A stretch of DNA of 64,000 nt from Aquabacterium soli (GCF_003933735.1 NZ_RSED01000005.1:1-64000); one strand, 5' to 3'; counted from the first letter of the stretch, positions 1-8,956 are shown. A program made the numbers and translations. The notes: generated by a model from the sequence alone, not told the origin.

Positions 1-20
1 TGGCCAAGATCCTCGACTGA
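1..20 (+). CDS. tuf: Elongation factor Tu, last six codons (partial)
   Basis: Only the 3' end is present. The last codons read Ala-Lys-Ile-Leu-Asp-stop after a split codon, which fits the conserved EF-Tu C-terminus (VxAKIxx). EF-Tu delivers aminoacyl-tRNA to the ribosome. The position directly before rpsJ is the usual betaproteobacterial order (rpsL-rpsG-fusA-tuf-rpsJ), which supports the assignment more than the five residues do. The rest lies outside the window. Confidence 0.8.
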
Positions 21-92
21 TCTGTGACGTGTTCCTGCGACCAGCCCTGAGGGGCCGGTCGCGGGCTTGTTCTTTCTTGCTTAGGAGCCGTC

Positions 93-407
93 ATGGCCGC
101 CAATCAAAAGATCCGCATCCGCCTGAAGGCGTTCGATTACAAGCTGATCGACCAGTCTTCGGCCGAGATCGTCGAAACCGCCAAGCGCACGGGCGCCATC
201 GTCAAGGGCCCCGTGCCCCTGCCGACACGCCTGCAGCGTTTCGACATCCTGCGTTCGCCGCACGTCAACAAGACCTCGCGCGACCAGTTCGAAATCCGCA
301 CCCACCAGCGTCTGATGGACATCGTGGACCCGACCGACAAGACGGTCGACGCCCTGATGAAGCTCGACCTGCCGGCTGGCGTGGACGTCGAAATCAAGCT
401 GCAGTGA
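93..407 (+). CDS. rpsJ: 30S ribosomal protein S10
   Basis: The product has 104 residues, the usual S10 length, and keeps the family core: [15 protein letters not shown] near the N-terminus and [13 protein letters not shown] near residue 70. S10 sits in the 30S head and also takes part in NusB-dependent antitermination. An AGGAG ribosome binding site lies just before the ATG. It follows tuf by 72 bp. Oddly it is not followed by rplC: a terminator and two unrelated genes intervene, so S10 is separated from the rest of the S10 operon. Confidence 0.98.
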   Translation: MAANQKIRIRLKAFDYKLIDQSSAEIVETAKRTGAIVKGPVPLPTRLQRFDILRSPHVNKTSRDQFEIRTHQRLMDIVDPTDKTVDALMKLDLPAGVDVEIKLQ

Positions 408-460
408 TGCAGGGCCGCCGCGCCAGGTGATTCAACCCGCCTGGTGTGACAAGCCAAAGA

Positions 461-488
461 AAAAGGCCGCTGTGAAGCGGCCTTTTTT
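461..488 (+). terminator. Rho-independent terminator after rpsJ
   Basis: A stem of AAAAGGCCGC and GCGGCCTTTT around a short TGTGAA loop is followed by a run of T. It ends the tuf-rpsJ transcript about 55 bp after the S10 stop. A second GC-rich hairpin lies at about 492-508 and may serve the convergent lipoprotein gene. Confidence 0.85.
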
Positions 489-518
489 CATGCCCCGTGG
501 CGCGGGGCTGATCTGGGC

Positions 519-2345
519 TCACAGCTCCGGACTCATCCAGACGTATTGCGTCATCAGGTGGCGCAGGCCTGCGTCACGGGTTTCGACGCGGATCTCCTTG
601 CGCCACAGATAGCCGGACCCAGCCGGCAGCGAGAAGGTGCGGCTGAACGTGCCGTTGGCCCCCGAGGTCACGTTGCTCTCGGCGGACAGTTCGCCACCGC
701 TGTAGCTGGCCGCCACATACACCCAGCCTTCGCCCAGCGGGTTCATGTTGCCGCCAGCGATCACCGGGTCGGTGAACGTGCCCGACGACAGGAAGGCCGC
801 GAACGTGGCGGGCGAGGTGATGCTCGGGAAGGCCGTGGAGGCGCTCAGTTCCGTGTAGGTCAGCGGGCGTGCGGCCATGCTCATGCGGTAGACGCCGTTG
901 TCGCCCTGCGACGTGATGACCTCGTCCTTGTTGTCGTACATGGTCAGCGTGTAGCTGGCGTTGTCCTTGATGGCGGCGATCTGCTCATCGCTCAGGTCGG
1001 CACTGGGGTATCCCTTGTCGTTGCAGGTGGTGGCCAGCCGGTACCAGGTGCCCGATTGCCCGGTCTCGACCATCTGCCATGGGCCGCCTTCGCTGGGCCG
1101 GTCGTAGCGGATGCCATGGTCCGGCAGACCCGGGCCCGTCACCACGATGTGCGCGATGTCGGTGCTGTTGGCGTCGTCCATGTCTTCGATCCAGAACTCG
1201 AGGCCCGAGCCGCGGCATTCCGAGGTGTACCCACCACTGCCGTAGTGCGACTTCACCGTGTGCACGTGGGCCGAGATGTCGAGCACGCGCTGGTTGCCGT
1301 GCAGCTTCCAGGTGCCGTCGATCTTCTTGAGCTTGAAGTGCTGCTCGCGGTCCAGCACGGCACCGCTGGCGCTCTTCACGAGGAAACTGATGTCGGCCAC
1401 CGGGCTGGCGGTGTCGGTGTAGTCGATGTGGTTGATGCTGACGTCGGTGAGCTGGATGCCGATGTTGCTGCTGTCACCGGCCATCTCCGAGGCCATGGCG
1501 TCACGGTCCTGGTCCAGGTCCAGGAAGCCGCCGGTGAGGTGGCTCTTGACCGTGGCCACGGTGGGCAGCGAGGTGCTGAAGGCGGCGGTGAAGCTGGCCA
1601 GCGCGGCGCGGATCAGCGGGATGTCGTCGGCGGCGGTGCCCAGGTTGCTGGTGTCGCTCATGGTGATGGGTGAGGGCTCCTGCGCGGCCGGTGTGGCGAT
1701 GTCGTCGGTGATGCTCTCTTGCGTGAGCACGTTGGTGAGCGTGGCGATGTTCGTGCTGGTGTCGTAGGAGACGCTGATGGCGTCCAGTGCCTTGTCCAGT
1801 GGGCTGCTCAGCGGGGTGAATTGCGCGCGCAGCAGGTCGGTGGCGGTGTCCACGCCCATGGCCTGCAGCACCGGCAGCAGTTTTTCCTTGAGTTTGGCGG
1901 CCTCGGTGTTCAGCTGCGACGCGCTCAGGTTGCCGAAGCTGCCGCTGTCGAAATAGTTGGTGGCGATCTGACCGGCGACGTTGGACAGGATCAGGTCGGT
2001 CAGCGGCGTGATGTTGATGTTGCCGTTGACGTCGGCAGACGTGGCCGCCGAGTGCACCACGTAGGTGGCGCCGCCCGCGGTGCCTGTGGCCCGCAGCAGG
2101 AAGGGGGCGGCCAGTCCGGTGGTGTCCACTGTATAGGCGCCGTTGGCGCCGATGCTGACGGTGCGGGAGGCGCCGTTGGCATCCTTGATGGTGACGCTGC
2201 CGACCAGGGGCAGGCCCGCAGCGGCCGTGCCGCTGATGGTGGCATTGGAGCCGGCGGGGCCACTGGGTTTGCCGCCGCCCCCGCCGCCGCAGGCAGCAAG
2301 CAGCACGGATACCGCCAGCGCGGTGCTCATCAATCGGATCTTCAT
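519..2345 (-). CDS. Large outer-membrane-type lipoprotein, function unknown
   Basis: The chosen ATG gives a 608-residue protein starting with a lipoprotein signal: MKIRLM, a hydrophobic core, then the lipobox LLAAC with Cys at about residue 20 and a Gly-rich linker. Residues 30-90 look like a beta-sandwich carboxypeptidase-regulatory-like repeat (NATISGTAAAGLPLVGSVTI, then a GANGAYTVD turn). The rest is not a family I recognise. The open frame runs further upstream, but that part lacks a signal sequence and is rejected. The gene lies convergent to rpsJ and divergent from a LuxR-type regulator, inside what is normally a continuous ribosomal protein operon. Export and lipidation are supported by sequence; the role is unknown. 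Confidence 0.8.
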   Translation of the reverse strand: MKIRLMSTALAVSVLLAACGGGGGGKPSGPAGSNATISGTAAAGLPLVGSVTIKDANGASRTVSIGANGAYTVDTTGLAAPFLLRATGTAGGATYVVHSAATSADVNGNINITPLTDLILSNVAGQIATNYFDSGSFGNLSASQLNTEAAKLKEKLLPVLQAMGVDTATDLLRAQFTPLSSPLDKALDAISVSYDTSTNIATLTNVLTQESITDDIATPAAQEPSPITMSDTSNLGTAADDIPLIRAALASFTAAFSTSLPTVATVKSHLTGGFLDLDQDRDAMASEMAGDSSNIGIQLTDVSINHIDYTDTASPVADISFLVKSASGAVLDREQHFKLKKIDGTWKLHGNQRVLDISAHVHTVKSHYGSGGYTSECRGSGLEFWIEDMDDANSTDIAHIVVTGPGLPDHGIRYDRPSEGGPWQMVETGQSGTWYRLATTCNDKGYPSADLSDEQIAAIKDNASYTLTMYDNKDEVITSQGDNGVYRMSMAARPLTYTELSASTAFPSITSPATFAAFLSSGTFTDPVIAGGNMNPLGEGWVYVAASYSGGELSAESNVTSGANGTFSRTFSLPAGSGYLWRKEIRVETRDAGLRHLMTQYVWMSPEL

Positions 2346-2514
2346 GGGTTGGGCCTTCCTGATAAATAGACTGCGCATGACACCATGGGGCAGCGTGTGA
2401 TGCCGCGAGACTTGACATCCGTTGCCGGGCCTGTTCGCCGTATCGGCCAAAAGGCCGAGGGTGGGGAGGGCGGCGGGTATGATCGTTTCACTGCGGATCA
2501 TCAAGGGGCTGTCC

Positions 2515-3150
2515 ATGAACGTCGCGGCTTGCTTGCTGGTGGAGGGCCACGCACTGCTGCGTGAGGGGCTGTCGCTGCTGATCAGCCAGGCATGGCCGCA
2601 CGTGAAGATGCAGGGCGTGGGGTCCTTGTCACAGGCGCGTGAGGTGCTGTCCGGGCATCCCGGGTTCTCGCTGGTGCTGCTGAACCTTTCCTTGCCCGAC
2701 AGCCGGGGCATCGACACACTCCGGCGCCTGCGGGGGCTGGCTCCGGCGGTGCCTGTGATCGTGATCTCGGCCGATGAGTGCGCCCGCACCGTCGTCGAGG
2801 CCGCCGAGGCTGGTGCTTGCGGCTACGTCCCCAGGGCCGCCGATTGGCGGGTGTTGAAGCCGATGCTGGCCGAGGTGCTGCAGGCCCCTGTGATGCCCAT
2901 GCCCTCAGGCAGTGCCCGTGCTCGCGAGCCCCTGGGCCTCACTTCAAGGCAGATGGCCGTGCTGCGCCTGCTGGCCGAGGGCAAGTCCAACAAGGCCATC
3001 GGCCGTGAGCTCGACATGGCGCCATCGACGGTCAAGACGCACCTGGAGGGGATCTTTGCCCGTCTGGGTGTGAACACCCGCACGCAGGCGGTGGTCGAAG
3101 CGGCGCGGCTCGGGCTGGCGTTCGGCCCTCAATCCTTCTCACCGGCCTGA
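2515..3150 (+). CDS. LuxR/NarL-type response regulator with degenerate receiver
   Basis: The 211-residue product has a receiver-like domain (residues 1-120) and a C-terminal LuxR helix-turn-helix (about 140-205; LTSRQMAVLRLLAEGKSNK and STVKTHLEGIFARLG). The receiver looks non-canonical: the acidic pocket near the start is replaced (LLVEGHALL where DD is expected) and the phospho-acceptor position reads LLNLSLPDS, Asn instead of Asp. DNA binding may therefore not depend on phosphorylation. The ATG with AAGGGG six bases upstream was preferred over an in-frame ATG at 2479. It is divergent from the lipoprotein gene and may control it. No partner kinase is adjacent. Confidence 0.85.
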   Translation: MNVAACLLVEGHALLREGLSLLISQAWPHVKMQGVGSLSQAREVLSGHPGFSLVLLNLSLPDSRGIDTLRRLRGLAPAVPVIVISADECARTVVEAAEAGACGYVPRAADWRVLKPMLAEVLQAPVMPMPSGSARAREPLGLTSRQMAVLRLLAEGKSNKAIGRELDMAPSTVKTHLEGIFARLGVNTRTQAVVEAARLGLAFGPQSFSPA

Positions 3151-3179
3151 TCCACCTGCATCATTTTTAAGCGCAGCGC

Positions 3180-3208
3180 TTGCGCCTGGCCTGCCGATCT
3201 GATAGGAT
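3180..3208 (+). promoter_or_regulatory. Putative sigma-70 promoter of the rplC operon
   Basis: TTGCGC (3180-3185) and TAGGAT (3203-3208) are separated by exactly 17 bp, just past the stop of the LuxR gene and about 135 bp before rplC. The rpsJ transcript is terminated upstream, so the operon needs its own promoter here. The match to consensus is moderate. Confidence 0.5.
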
Positions 3209-3223
3209 CGCAGGCTTTCCCGT

Positions 3224-3338
3224 ATTGGGTGGATAGTCTATGGCCGCTTGGCCAGGCTTTGCATTCGGTGCGAGAAGACCCAATCACCCCGGCCAATCGT
3301 TGTCGGGATTGTGTAAAAGGCCCCATAGGGGCTGGAGA
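3224..3338 (+). promoter_or_regulatory. Structured 5' leader of the rplC operon
   Basis: The untranslated leader can fold: ATTGGGT (3224-3230) pairs with ACCCAAT (3278-3284), enclosing a small TGGCC-GCTT-GGCCA hairpin (3241-3254). A further GCCCC-ATA-GGGGC stem lies immediately before the rplC ribosome binding site. In E. coli the S10 leader is bound by L4, whose gene is also in this operon, so autogenous control is plausible. The fold was drawn by eye and is not a family match. Confidence 0.4.
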
Positions 3339-3344
3339 AGAACC

Positions 3345-4019
3345 ATGAGTCTTAGCAATCGTCTCGGATTGCTGGGCCGCAAGGTGGGCATGATGCGCAT
3401 CTACACAGACGACGGCGATGCCGTGCCTGTGACAGTGCTCGACGTGTCCAACAACCGCGTGACCCAGGTCAAAACCGTTGAGACCGACGGCTACACCGCT
3501 GTTCAGCTGGTGTACGGTGCCCGCAAGGCATCCCGAGTGACCAAGCCCGAAGCTGGTCACCTGGCCAAGGCTGGCGTCGAAGCCGGCGAAGTCAGCAAGG
3601 AATTCCGCGTGACCCCCGAGGTCGCTGCCGAGTACAAGGCTGGAGCCACCATCGCTCCCGCAGCCCTGTTCCAGGCCGGCCAGAAGATCGACGTGCAAGG
3701 CACCTCGATCGGTAAGGGCTTCACCGGGACCATCAAGCGCCACAACTTCGGTTCGCAGCGCGCCTCCCACGGTAACTCGCGTTCGCACAACGTTCCTGGC
3801 TCCATCTCGATGGCGCAGGATCCTGGTCGCGTGTTCCCCGGCAAGAAGATGTCGGGCCACCGTGGCGACGAAACCGTGACCACGCAGAACCTGGACGTCG
3901 TGCGCGTTGACGAAGCCCGTCAACTGCTGCTCGTCCGCGGCGCCGTTCCCGGCTCCAAGGGTGGCTTCGTCACCGTGCGTCCGGCCGTCAAGGCCAAGAT
4001 CAAGAAAGGAGCCCAGTGA
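3345..4019 (+). CDS. rplC: 50S ribosomal protein L3
   Basis: The 224-residue product has the L3 start ([11 protein letters not shown]) and the conserved loop with [14 protein letters not shown] and GKKMSGHRG that reaches toward the peptidyl transferase centre. The start follows GGAGAAG. An in-frame open stretch continues upstream to about 3240 but encodes nothing L3-like. It is the first gene of the second part of the S10 operon; its stop shares one base with the rplD start. Confidence 0.98.
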   Translation: MSLSNRLGLLGRKVGMMRIYTDDGDAVPVTVLDVSNNRVTQVKTVETDGYTAVQLVYGARKASRVTKPEAGHLAKAGVEAGEVSKEFRVTPEVAAEYKAGATIAPAALFQAGQKIDVQGTSIGKGFTGTIKRHNFGSQRASHGNSRSHNVPGSISMAQDPGRVFPGKKMSGHRGDETVTTQNLDVVRVDEARQLLLVRGAVPGSKGGFVTVRPAVKAKIKKGAQ

Positions 4020-4642
4020 TGGCACAGCTTGAGCTCCTGAACGAACAAGGTCAGGTCGCTTCGAAGATCGAAGCCTCCGACGACGTGTTCGGTCGCGAAT
4101 ACAACGAAGCCCTGGTGCACCAGGTGGTCGTGGCCTACCAGGCCAACGCCCGCCAAGGCACCCGCGCCCAGAAGGACCGCGAAACCGTCAAGCACACCAC
4201 GAAGAAGCCGTGGCGTCAAAAAGGCACGGGCCGCGCCCGCGCCGGTATGTCGTCCTCGCCGCTGTGGCGTGGGGGTGGTCGGATTTTCCCGAACAGCCCT
4301 GACGAAAACTTCACGCACAAGGTCAACAAGAAGCAGTACCGCGCTGGCGTCGCTGCGATCTTCTCGCAGCTCGCCCGCGAAGGCCGTCTGGCAGTGATCG
4401 ATCCGATCGTGCTGGAAGCGCCCAAGACCAAGCTGCTGGCCGCCAAGCTGAAGGCCCTCCAGCTCGACCACGTGCTGGTGATCGCCGAAGAAATCGACGA
4501 GAACCTGTTCCTGGCCGCGCGCAACCTGCCCAATGTGCTGGTTGTCGAGCCCCGTTACGCCGATCCCCTGTCGCTGGTGCACTACAAGAAGGTGCTCGTG
4601 ACCAAGGGTGCGATCGACAAGCTGCAGGAGTTGTTCGCATGA
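4019..4642 (+). CDS. rplD: 50S ribosomal protein L4
   Basis: The 207-residue product matches L4 in length and has its hallmark loop, [21 protein letters not shown], near residues 60-80, which lines the exit tunnel. In E. coli L4 also represses its own operon through the leader RNA and acts on RNase E. The ATG overlaps the L3 stop (TGATG), indicating translational coupling; an in-frame GTG one codon earlier is possible but unnecessary. The last bases overlap rplW. Confidence 0.98.
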   Translation: MAQLELLNEQGQVASKIEASDDVFGREYNEALVHQVVVAYQANARQGTRAQKDRETVKHTTKKPWRQKGTGRARAGMSSSPLWRGGGRIFPNSPDENFTHKVNKKQYRAGVAAIFSQLAREGRLAVIDPIVLEAPKTKLLAAKLKALQLDHVLVIAEEIDENLFLAARNLPNVLVVEPRYADPLSLVHYKKVLVTKGAIDKLQELFA

Positions 4643-4956
4643 GCACCCTCAACAAATTCGATGAAGCCCGCCTGCTGAAGGTGCTGGTCGCTCCGATCAT
4701 TTCGGAGAAGGCCACGGCCGCCGCTGAAGATCGCGGCCAAGTGCTGTTCAAGGTGCTGCGCGATGCCACCAAGCCCGAGATCAAGGCCGCTGTCGAGCTG
4801 CTGTTCAAGGTCGAAGTGAAGTCCGTGCAAGTCCTGAACCAGAAGGGCAAAGTCAAGCGCTTCGGTGGCCGCATCGGCCGTCGCGACCACGCCAAGAAGG
4901 CCTATGTGGCCCTCAAGGACGGTCAGGAGCTGAACTTCTCCGGGGAGGCCGCGTAA
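4639..4956 (+). CDS. rplW: 50S ribosomal protein L23
   Basis: The product is 105 residues, with the L23 motifs [15 protein letters not shown] near the start and [20 protein letters not shown] around residues 55-75. L23 sits at the tunnel exit and docks trigger factor and SRP. The ATG overlaps the L4 stop by four bases (ATGA); rplB begins three bases after the stop. Confidence 0.98.
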   Translation: MSTLNKFDEARLLKVLVAPIISEKATAAAEDRGQVLFKVLRDATKPEIKAAVELLFKVEVKSVQVLNQKGKVKRFGGRIGRRDHAKKAYVALKDGQELNFSGEAA

Positions 4957-4958
4957 TC

Positions 4959-5783
4959 ATGGCTGTCGTCAAAGTCAAACCTACCTCGCCTGGCCGCCGT
5001 GGCGTGGTCAAGGTGGTGCACAAGCACCTGCACAAGGGCAAGCCCGAGGCTTCGCTGCTTGAGCCCCAGAAGCAAAATGCTGGCCGCAACAACAACGGTC
5101 ACATCACGATTCGCCACAAGGGCGGTGGTCACAAGCACCACTACCGCGTGGTCGACTTCGTGCGCAACAAGGACGGCATTCCTGCCAAGGTCGAGCGCAT
5201 CGAGTACGACCCCAACCGCACGGCTCACATCGCCCTGGTGTGCTATGCCGACGGTGAGCGTCGCTACATCATCGCCCCCCGTGGCCTGGAAGTGGGTTCC
5301 ACCCTGCTGAGCGGCTCGGAAGCGCCGATCAAGGCTGGCAACACGCTGCCCATCCGCAACATCCCTGTGGGCTCGACGATCCACAACATCGAACTGCTGC
5401 CCGGCAAGGGTGGTCAGATCGCGCGTTCGGCCGGCACCTCTGCCGTGCTGATGGCCCGCGAAGGCACCTACGCCCAGGTTCGCCTGCGCTCCGGTGAAGT
5501 CCGCCGCGTCCACATCGAATGCCGCGCCACCCTCGGTGAAGTGAGCAACGAAGAGCATAGCCTGCGTCAGTACGGCAAGGCCGGCGCCATCCGCTGGAAG
5601 GGCATTCGCCCGACCGTCCGCGGCGTGGCCATGAACCCGGTGGATCACCCGCACGGTGGTGGCGAAGGCCGCACTGGCGAAGGTCAGGTCCCCGTGTCGC
5701 CTTGGAACACGATGACCAAGGGCTATCGCACCCGCAACAACAAGCGCACGCAGACCTTCATTGTGTCGCGTCGCAAAAAGTAA
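4959..5783 (+). CDS. rplB: 50S ribosomal protein L2
   Basis: The 274-residue product is full length for L2. It has [19 protein letters not shown] near residues 48-65 and the C-terminal [13 protein letters not shown] signature containing the His needed for peptidyl transferase assembly. L2 bridges the subunits. It lies between rplW and rpsS with gaps of 2 and 13 bp. Confidence 0.99.
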   Translation: MAVVKVKPTSPGRRGVVKVVHKHLHKGKPEASLLEPQKQNAGRNNNGHITIRHKGGGHKHHYRVVDFVRNKDGIPAKVERIEYDPNRTAHIALVCYADGERRYIIAPRGLEVGSTLLSGSEAPIKAGNTLPIRNIPVGSTIHNIELLPGKGGQIARSAGTSAVLMAREGTYAQVRLRSGEVRRVHIECRATLGEVSNEEHSLRQYGKAGAIRWKGIRPTVRGVAMNPVDHPHGGGEGRTGEGQVPVSPWNTMTKGYRTRNNKRTQTFIVSRRKK

Positions 5784-5796
5784 GAGGTAGGCTGCT

Positions 5797-6072
5797 ATGG
5801 CTCGTTCTCTTAAAAAGGGTCCGTTCATTGACCACCACCTCTCGGCCAAGGTCGAGAAGGCAGTGGCCACGAAGGACAAAAAGCCAGTCAAGACCTGGTC
5901 GCGTCGTTCCACCATCCTGCCCGAGTTCATCGGCCTGACCATTGCCGTCCACAACGGCAAGCAGCACGTGCCCGTGTACGTGACGGACCAGATGGTTGGC
6001 CACAAGCTCGGCGAGTTCGCCCTGACCCGTGCATTCAAGGGTCACCCAGGCGACAAGAAAGCCAAGAAGTAA
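5797..6072 (+). CDS. rpsS: 30S ribosomal protein S19
   Basis: The 91-residue product starts [15 protein letters not shown] and contains [20 protein letters not shown], both diagnostic of S19. S19 lies in the 30S head near the decoding A-site. Gaps to rplB and rplV are 13 and 12 bp, with an AGGTAG-type ribosome binding site before the ATG. Confidence 0.99.
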   Translation: MARSLKKGPFIDHHLSAKVEKAVATKDKKPVKTWSRRSTILPEFIGLTIAVHNGKQHVPVYVTDQMVGHKLGEFALTRAFKGHPGDKKAKK

Positions 6073-6084
6073 GGAGCAGCGACG

Positions 6085-6414
6085 ATGGAAACCAAAGCAA
6101 TCGTTCGCGGTGTTCGTCTGTCGGTCGACAAGGGTCGGCTGGTGGCGGACCTGATCCGTGGCAAGAAGGTCGACCAGGCCCTCAACATCCTGAACTTCAC
6201 TCAGAAGAAGGCTGCCGGCATCATCAAGAAGGCCCTGGAGTCCGCGATCGCGAACGCCGAGCACAATGACGGCGCTGACATCGACGAACTGAAGGTCAAG
6301 ACCATTTATGTGGAGCAAGGCACCACGTTGAAGCGTTTCACCGCCCGCGCAAAGGGCCGTGGCAACCGCATCAGCAAGCCGACCTGCCACATCTATGTGA
6401 CCGTGGGCAACTAA
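6085..6414 (+). CDS. rplV: 50S ribosomal protein L22
   Basis: The 109-residue product has the L22 features [18 protein letters not shown] near the start and the beta-hairpin region [14 protein letters not shown] near residues 80-95, the tip of which forms the tunnel constriction where macrolide resistance changes occur. No unusual residues are obvious. AAGGAG precedes the ATG. Confidence 0.98.
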   Translation: METKAIVRGVRLSVDKGRLVADLIRGKKVDQALNILNFTQKKAAGIIKKALESAIANAEHNDGADIDELKVKTIYVEQGTTLKRFTARAKGRGNRISKPTCHIYVTVGN

Positions 6415-6427
6415 GCAGAGGCTGACT

Positions 6428-7303
6428 ATGGGACAAAAAATCCACCCAACCGGCTTCCGCTTGGCCGTCACCCGCAACTGGGCATCGCGTTGGTACGCCA
6501 CCAACCGCAATTTCGCCTCGATGCTGGCTGAAGACCTGGAAGTCCGCGAATTCCTGAAGAAGAAGCTCAAGAACGCGGCCGTGTCGCGCATCTTGATCGA
6601 GCGCCCCGCCAAGAGCGCCCGCATCACCATTTTCTCGGCTCGTCCGGGCGTGGTGATCGGCAAGAAGGGCGAGGACATCGAGAACCTGAAGCTCGAACTG
6701 GCCAAGCGCCTGAACGTGCCGGTGTCGGTCAACATCGAAGAAGTGCGCAAGCCTGAAGTCGATGCCCAACTGATCGCCGACTCGATCACGCAGCAGCTGG
6801 AAAAGCGCATCATGTTCCGCCGCGCCATGAAGCGCGCGATGCAGAACGCGATGCGCCTGGGCGCCCAGGGCATCAAGATCATGTCCGGTGGCCGTCTGAA
6901 CGGCATCGAAATCGCCCGTACCGAGTGGTACCGCGAAGGCCGCGTGCCCCTTCACACCCTGAAGGCCGACATCGACTATGGCTTCTCCGAAGCCAAGACG
7001 ACCTACGGCATCATCGGCGTGAAGGTGTGGGTCTACCGTGGTGACCGCCTGGCCAATGGCGAGGCTCCGGTGCTCAAGGGTGATGACCGCGAAGACGACC
7101 GCCGCAACCGCCGCGGTCCCCGTGGTGACCGTCCGAACGACCGTCGTGGCCCCCCGCGTGGTGGTCCTGGCCGTGGCGCTCCCCGCGCTGACGGTGCACC
7201 CGCCGATGGCAGCGACAAGCCTGCCGCGGCAGCCGCCGATGCTGGCGCCGGTGCCAAGCGTGTCCGCAAGGCCGCGCCTGCCGCCGAGGCCAAAGGAGAA
7301 TAA
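6428..7303 (+). CDS. rpsC: 30S ribosomal protein S3 with long basic/acidic C-terminal tail
   Basis: Residues 1-215 are a normal S3: [18 protein letters not shown], a KH domain with [14 protein letters not shown] around residues 77-90, and [19 protein letters not shown] near 180. E. coli S3 has 233 residues; this one has 291. Residues from about 219 form a low-complexity tail of Arg/Asp/Gly-rich blocks ([28 protein letters not shown]) followed by an Ala-rich, Lys-containing end. Such a tail at the mRNA entry side could contact RNA. It is in frame with no sign of a frameshift, and rplP starts two bases after the stop. Confidence 0.97.
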   Translation: MGQKIHPTGFRLAVTRNWASRWYATNRNFASMLAEDLEVREFLKKKLKNAAVSRILIERPAKSARITIFSARPGVVIGKKGEDIENLKLELAKRLNVPVSVNIEEVRKPEVDAQLIADSITQQLEKRIMFRRAMKRAMQNAMRLGAQGIKIMSGGRLNGIEIARTEWYREGRVPLHTLKADIDYGFSEAKTTYGIIGVKVWVYRGDRLANGEAPVLKGDDREDDRRNRRGPRGDRPNDRRGPPRGGPGRGAPRADGAPADGSDKPAAAAADAGAGAKRVRKAAPAAEAKGE

Positions 7304-7305
7304 AC

Positions 7306-7722
7306 ATGTTGCAACCTAATCGTCGCAAGTTCCGCAAGGAGCACAAAGGCCGCAACACGGGTGTCGCCACCCGTGGCGCCGACGTGTCCTTCGGCGATTT
7401 CGGCCTGAAGGCCACCGAGCGTGGTCGCATCACGGCTCGCCAGATCGAAGCAGCCCGTCGTGCGATCTCCCGCCACGTCAAGCGTGGTGGTCGCATCTTC
7501 ATCCGCATCTTCCCGGACAAGCCAATTTCGCAGAAGCCGGCTGAAGTGCGTATGGGTAACGGCAAGGGTAACGTCGAGTACTACGTGGCTGAAATCCAGC
7601 CCGGCAAGGTGCTCTACGAGATCCAGGGCGTGCCCGAAGAACTCGCTCGCGAAGCCTTCAAACTCGCCGCTGCCAAGCTCCCGCTGTCCACGACCTTCGT
7701 GGGCCGCGAGTTCGGCATCTAA
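7306..7722 (+). CDS. rplP: 50S ribosomal protein L16
   Basis: The 138-residue product starts [19 protein letters not shown] and has the L16 core [19 protein letters not shown] and [19 protein letters not shown]16 contacts A-site tRNA and helps place 5S rRNA. It follows rpsC by two bases, so coupling with the S3 tail is likely. Confidence 0.99.
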   Translation: MLQPNRRKFRKEHKGRNTGVATRGADVSFGDFGLKATERGRITARQIEAARRAISRHVKRGGRIFIRIFPDKPISQKPAEVRMGNGKGNVEYYVAEIQPGKVLYEIQGVPEELAREAFKLAAAKLPLSTTFVGREFGI

Positions 7723-7743
7723 CTGACGCGCAAGGAGAAAGAC

Positions 7744-7947
7744 ATGGCGAAAGCCTCTGAACTGCGCGCCAAGGATGTGGCCGCATTGGAAACTGAAATC
7801 AAGGAACTGCTGAAGTCGCACTTCAACCTGCGCATGCAGCGTGCGACCCAGCAGCTCAACGACCACTCGGTGCTCAAGAAGACCCGTCGCGAGATCGCTC
7901 GTGCCCGGACGATCCTGACCGAGAAGAAGCAAGGAGCCGCCAAATGA
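7744..7947 (+). CDS. rpmC: 50S ribosomal protein L29
   Basis: The 67-residue product is helical and has L29 features: [19 protein letters not shown], then [17 protein letters not shown] and [13 protein letters not shown]29 is near the tunnel exit beside L23. An AAGGAG site lies just upstream. The stop overlaps the rpsQ start by four bases. Confidence 0.98.
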   Translation: MAKASELRAKDVAALETEIKELLKSHFNLRMQRATQQLNDHSVLKKTRREIARARTILTEKKQGAAK

Positions 7948-8225
7948 CGGAAGCTCAAACCGCGACCAAGGTCAAGGTTACCCGCACCCTCGTGGGCAAA
8001 GTGGTGTCCGACGCCCGCGCCAAGACCGTCACGGTCCAGGTCGAGCGCCGTTCCAAGCACGAGCTCTACGGCAAGATCGTTGCGCACTCGCGCAAGTACC
8101 ACGCTCACGATGAGAACAATGAGTTCCACATCGGCGACGTGGTCGAGATCACGGAAAGCCGTCCGCTGTCCAAGACCAAGAACTGGGTCGTGACCCGTCT
8201 GGTCGAGAAGGCACAAACGGTCTGA
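7944..8225 (+). CDS. rpsQ: 30S ribosomal protein S17
   Basis: The 93-residue product has the S17 OB-fold signature: [20 protein letters not shown], then [32 protein letters not shown] and [13 protein letters not shown]17 binds 16S rRNA early in 30S assembly. It is the last gene of this operon. The spc operon, which often follows in other bacteria, does not begin here; a terminator and a peroxiredoxin gene follow. Confidence 0.98.
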   Translation: MTEAQTATKVKVTRTLVGKVVSDARAKTVTVQVERRSKHELYGKIVAHSRKYHAHDENNEFHIGDVVEITESRPLSKTKNWVVTRLVEKAQTV

Positions 8226-8285
8226 CCCAGGTCTGATCAAACGCACCGCAGGTCAATGGCTTTAGCGCCATGCCCCTGCAGGCCG

Positions 8286-8320
8286 AACCGGCTGTCAGTG
8301 ATACTGGCAGCCGGTTTTTC
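8286..8320 (+). terminator. Strong terminator of the S10-type operon
   Basis: A 13-bp stem (AACCGGCTGTCAG against CTGGCAGCCGGTT, with one G-T pair) encloses a TGATA loop and is followed by a T-rich tract. It lies 60 bp after the rpsQ stop and marks the end of the ribosomal operon. Confidence 0.9.
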
Positions 8321-8379
8321 TTTGTGCGCCTGCTTCTTGCATCGCTGTGGTCAGCAGACGCTTTTCAACGGAGTTTCAG

Positions 8380-8898
8380 ATGATCAAGCAAGGCGACAAG
8401 CTGCCCGGCGGCACGTTGTTCGAGTATGTCGAGGTGGAAGGCAATGGCTGCAGCCTGGGCCCCAACGCCTTCGACATCGCGCAGGCCACGGCCGGCAAGA
8501 CGGTGGCCATCTTCGGGCTGCCGGGTGCGTTCACGCCCACCTGCTCGGCGCGCCATGCGCCCGGCTACATCGACCAGGCGGCGGCCTTCAAGGCGGCTGG
8601 GGTCGACGAGATCTGGTGCGTGTCGGTGAACGATGCCTTCGTGATGGGCGCCTGGGCGCGTGAGCTCAAAGCCGATGGCCGGGTGCGCTTCATGGCCGAT
8701 GGCAGTGCGGACTTCGCCAAGGCCACGGGTTTGACGCTGGACTTGAGCGCCAAGGGCCTGGGCCTGCGTTCGCTGCGCTATTCGATGCTGGTCAAGGACG
8801 GTGTGGTGACTGCGCTGAACCTGGAAGACGGTGGTGCGTTCAAGGTGAGCGATGCCGATACGCTGCTGGCGCAGGCCAAGGCGCAGCAGGGCGCTTGA
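8380..8898 (+). CDS. Peroxiredoxin, Prx5-like
   Basis: The 172-residue product has the thioredoxin-fold peroxiredoxin core with the motif GLPGAFTPTCSARHAPGY, placing the peroxidatic Cys at about residue 55 in the PxxxTxxC context. The overall layout (IWCVSVNDAFVMGAWA, then RYSMLVKDGVV) is that of the Prx5 branch, which reduces hydrogen peroxide and alkyl hydroperoxides with glutathione or glutaredoxin. A Cys at residue 24 and one in IWCVS are further thiols. The ATG was chosen over an in-frame upstream start because family alignment begins at MIKQGDKLP. It is monocistronic, between two terminators. Confidence 0.92.
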   Translation: MIKQGDKLPGGTLFEYVEVEGNGCSLGPNAFDIAQATAGKTVAIFGLPGAFTPTCSARHAPGYIDQAAAFKAAGVDEIWCVSVNDAFVMGAWARELKADGRVRFMADGSADFAKATGLTLDLSAKGLGLRSLRYSMLVKDGVVTALNLEDGGAFKVSDADTLLAQAKAQQGA

Positions 8899-8932
8899 CG
8901 AGCGTTGCCGGCATGATCAGCGCATGGCGCAG

Positions 8933-8956
8933 AAAGGGGCCTCCGGGCCCCTTTTT
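8933..8956. terminator. Bidirectional terminator between convergent genes
   Basis: AAAGGGGCC and GGCCCCTTT flank a short loop, with A-rich and T-rich ends that suit both directions. It separates the peroxiredoxin gene from the convergent Mpo1-like gene. Confidence 0.8.

Noticed and set aside
3240-3344. In-frame open stretch before rplC
   Set aside because: It codes for a Trp/Pro/Arg-rich string without L3 similarity and overlaps the structured leader; the ATG at 3345 has a proper ribosome binding site.
4016-4018. GTG as an alternative start for rplD
   Set aside because: It would place an extra Met before the conserved MAQLELL start; the ATG overlapping the rplC stop is the better choice.
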